Of a DNA stretch of 6,282 bases, positions 5,258 through 6,282 are shown piece by piece; the stretch's first letter is position 1; each line of letters starts with the position of its first letter. This DNA is from an uncultured Oscillospiraceae bacterium. Its GTDB lineage: Bacteria; Bacillota; Clostridia; Oscillospirales; Acutalibacteraceae. The notes beneath the pieces were generated by a model. It saw nothing but the letters and a program-made list of their open reading frames with translations. It had not been told where the DNA came from and did not search any database. Position numbers and translations under genes: made by a program. Location: NCBI GenBank assembly GCA_900550095.1, contig URRG01000149.1, positions 1 to 6,282 of the forward strand, written 5' to 3'.

Positions 5258-5648
5258 ACCGGACTGCGGAGAAAAAAGCCGTGTGTATGTATATAAGAGT
5301 GTCTTCCGGAGTGGGGATGAGGGACGGTTCTCCGCAGGGAAAAACGAGCTCCGGATTCTCCCGGTATATGTGTAAAAGTTGACGCCTCATGGCTTCCCGC
5401 ACCTGGCTTTCGGATAGACCTTCCCGTTGTGGCAAACGGCGCAGAGCTTTCTGGGGGCTGCTTTCGCGGGGATGCCCGAACAGGTGGAACAGGGTCCATT
5501 CCTTGATCTGGCGGATGCGTTCCCCGGTGACGCCCTCCAACTCCCCTACCTTTTTGTATGTGCCGTAGCGGATGTATTCCAGCAGGATGCGGAGATTTCG
5601 TTCCCTATATTCCATGCGGTTTTTCCCGCTGTTTTTCATAGGCATCAT
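5256..5648 (-). CDS. Small HTH protein with sigma-70 region 4-like motif
   Basis: The product is 130 residues. Residues 30-58, TYKKVGELEGVTGERIRQIKEWTLFHLFG, closely resemble the sigma-70 region 4.2 helix-turn-helix pattern (T-x-x-E-V-G-x-x-x-G-V-x-x-E-R-I-R-Q-I), which binds -35 promoter DNA. No region 2 is present, so it is not a full sigma factor. A basic, helical stretch at 63-96 and a short hydrophobic C-terminus (TLIYIHTAFFSAV) follow, with no recognisable domain. The ATG at 5648 overlaps the upstream TGA as ATGA, and a second ATG (5645-5643) forms TGATG; a third in-frame ATG at 5639 has the best spacing to AAAGG. The start is therefore uncertain by three codons. Expression is probably translationally coupled to the XRE gene. 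It may be a DNA-binding co-regulator; its target is unknown. Confidence 0.78.
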   Translation of the reverse strand: MMPMKNSGKNRMEYRERNLRILLEYIRYGTYKKVGELEGVTGERIRQIKEWTLFHLFGHPRESSPQKALRRLPQREGLSESQVREAMRRQLLHIYRENPELVFPCGEPSLIPTPEDTLIYIHTAFFSAVR

Positions 5649-6019
5649 GCCTTTCTGTTGCCGAATTCTGAAAATAGAGTATTTATTATGTTCAGCTGAC
5701 GTCTGCTGAGACCGTTTTCAGCGCCTTTTTCCTGCTGATCACAGCGAAATTCCTCTGTCAGATCCGCAATGATTTTTTGCTGGGAGGGGGTCAGCTTATC
5801 CACTACTACGGCCTTTTCTTTATCTAATCCAATCAGATAATTCAATGGAACATTATACAGAGAGGATAATTCTATAAGCCGCTCTGTTGAGGGGAATATG
5901 TAATTTTGTTCCCACCGGCTCACCGTCAGGGGGGAAACCTGCAGCCTGTCGGCTACCTGCGCCTGTGTCCAGCCTCTTTCTCTGCGAAGGCCCTGCAGCC
6001 GCGCCCCGAAATCGAACAT
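5645..6019 (-). CDS. XRE family helix-turn-helix transcriptional regulator
   Basis: The product is 124 residues. Residues 6-62 form a lambda-repressor/Cro-type domain, with LRRERGWTQAQVADRLQVSPLTVSRWEQNYIFPSTERLIELSSLYNVPLNYLIG showing the two DNA-contact helices (about 18-25 and 29-37) and the typical closing N-x-x-Y-L-x-G. Residues 70-124 are helical and charged, with no peptidase or ligand domain seen, and probably serve dimerisation. The ATG at 6019 follows AGGAGAGG with five bases between, a strong ribosome site. It is the first gene of a two-gene unit with the sigma-like protein, overlapping by four bases. An extended -10 promoter lies directly upstream and repeated words in that region are candidate binding sites, so self-regulation is likely (inference). 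Such proteins are common in phages, conjugative elements and chromosomes alike; nothing else here shows a mobile element. Confidence 0.92.
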   Translation of the reverse strand: MFDFGARLQGLRRERGWTQAQVADRLQVSPLTVSRWEQNYIFPSTERLIELSSLYNVPLNYLIGLDKEKAVVVDKLTPSQQKIIADLTEEFRCDQQEKGAENGLSRRQLNIINTLFSEFGNRKA

Positions 6020-6218
6020 ACGGATCCTCTCCTATCCGTTTTCAGTATAGCAAACGGGGCTTATCGTATCGGGTCAGCTGGAAAAATTTTTATATATCGT
6101 AATAGGATAGGTTGAGGGATATCCGTTGCTTTAGGAGAGAAGGAATAGACAGGCTTTTTTCTTCTGCGGTCTCTTGACTTTCTACGATAGTATATATTTG
6201 TTCGTCTTGTATCCGCTC
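6020..6218. promoter_or_regulatory. Repeat-rich region upstream of the XRE operon; candidate operators
   Basis: Two words recur. TATCCGYT is found on the + strand at 6033-6040, 6120-6127 and 6210-6217. TATCGTA is found at 6062-6068 and 6095-6101 and as its reverse complement TACGATA at 6183-6189. The first TATCCGTT lies at the predicted transcription start, and TATCGTA at 6062-6068 lies in the -35 zone. These positions would suit binding by the XRE or sigma-like protein. This is pattern matching in a small AT-richer region and could be chance. Confidence 0.4.
6044..6049 (-). promoter_or_regulatory. Extended -10 promoter of the XRE operon
   Basis: On the minus strand, TATACT (6049-6044) is preceded by TGC, an extended -10. 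The -35 position at 17 bases (CCGATA) is poor, which fits an extended -10 promoter that needs no -35. Transcription would start near 6037, leaving a leader of under 20 bases that holds just the ribosome site. Confidence 0.65.
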
Positions 6219-6261
6219 ATGCCGCGGTGGCATCCCCTTTCTGGAACTGCCCAGAAAGGGG
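6219..6261. other. Two abutting hairpins at the right edge
   Basis: ATGCC (6219-6223) pairs with GGCAT (6229-6233) around GCGGT. Directly after it, CCCCTTTCTGG (6234-6244) pairs perfectly with CCAGAAAGGGG (6251-6261) around AACTGC. Neither is followed by a T run on either strand, so they are not ordinary terminators. A frame open from 6135 to the window end, with an ATG at 6219 (MPRWHPLSGTAQKGEKEAAKR), crosses both, but it lacks a ribosome site and the protein is not recognised. A structured RNA leader, a repeat element or the start of a gene beyond the edge are all possible. Confidence 0.4.
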
Positions 6262-6282
6262 AGAAAGAAGCAGCCAAGAGGG

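Noticed and set aside
6174..6198. TTGACT followed by TATATT on the plus strand near the right edge
   Set aside because: The spacing is only 13 bases, too short for a sigma-A promoter, and the hexamers at normal spacing are poor.

Overview
This window reads as chromosomal DNA from a GC-rich, low-copy region of a Firmicute, most likely a Clostridia/Lachnospiraceae-type gut anaerobe. That is inference from three things: AGGAGG-type ribosome sites, sigma-A-like promoters, and the protein families present (MATE transporter, UPF0371/DUF1846 protein, sortase-type anchor protein). No rRNA, tRNA, CRISPR array, transposase or phage structural gene is visible.

Layout, left to right. Positions 1-844 hold the C-terminal part of a MATE-family multidrug/cation exporter on the + strand, cut by the left edge. 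A 414-base GC-rich intergenic stretch follows, with a promoter-like site, a 4 x 10-bp tandem repeat and a small terminator-like hairpin. Next is a Gfo/Idh/MocA-family NAD(P)-dependent oxidoreductase (1259-2467, +), closed by a strong intrinsic terminator. A short intergenic stretch then carries an 8-bp-period repeat. After it comes a tiny gene on the - strand (2738-2995) for an 85-residue protein made almost only of a signal peptide and a sortase-like anchor. Its very good promoter sits inside a perfect 10-bp inverted repeat. The 579-base divergent region that follows also carries 9-bp-period repeats and a near-consensus promoter for the next gene, a complete UPF0371/DUF1846 protein (3575-5062, +), which ends in a terminator.

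The right end (5256-6019, - strand) is a two-gene regulator operon: an XRE-type repressor-like protein, then a 130-residue protein with a helix-turn-helix resembling sigma-70 region 4.2. The reading frames overlap by 4 bases and a 17-bp perfect hairpin closes the operon at its last stop codon. The operon's upstream region carries repeated TATCCGYT and TATCGTA words that may be operator sites. The last 65 bases contain two abutting hairpins, which may start a structured RNA or a gene that continues beyond the window.

The metabolic and transport genes look like independent single-gene units. The items most worth attention are the minimal wall-anchored peptide with its palindromic promoter, the XRE plus sigma-like regulator pair with its repeat-rich upstream region, and the unusual number of short-period degenerate tandem repeats (periods 8, 9, 9 and 10) confined to intergenic DNA.
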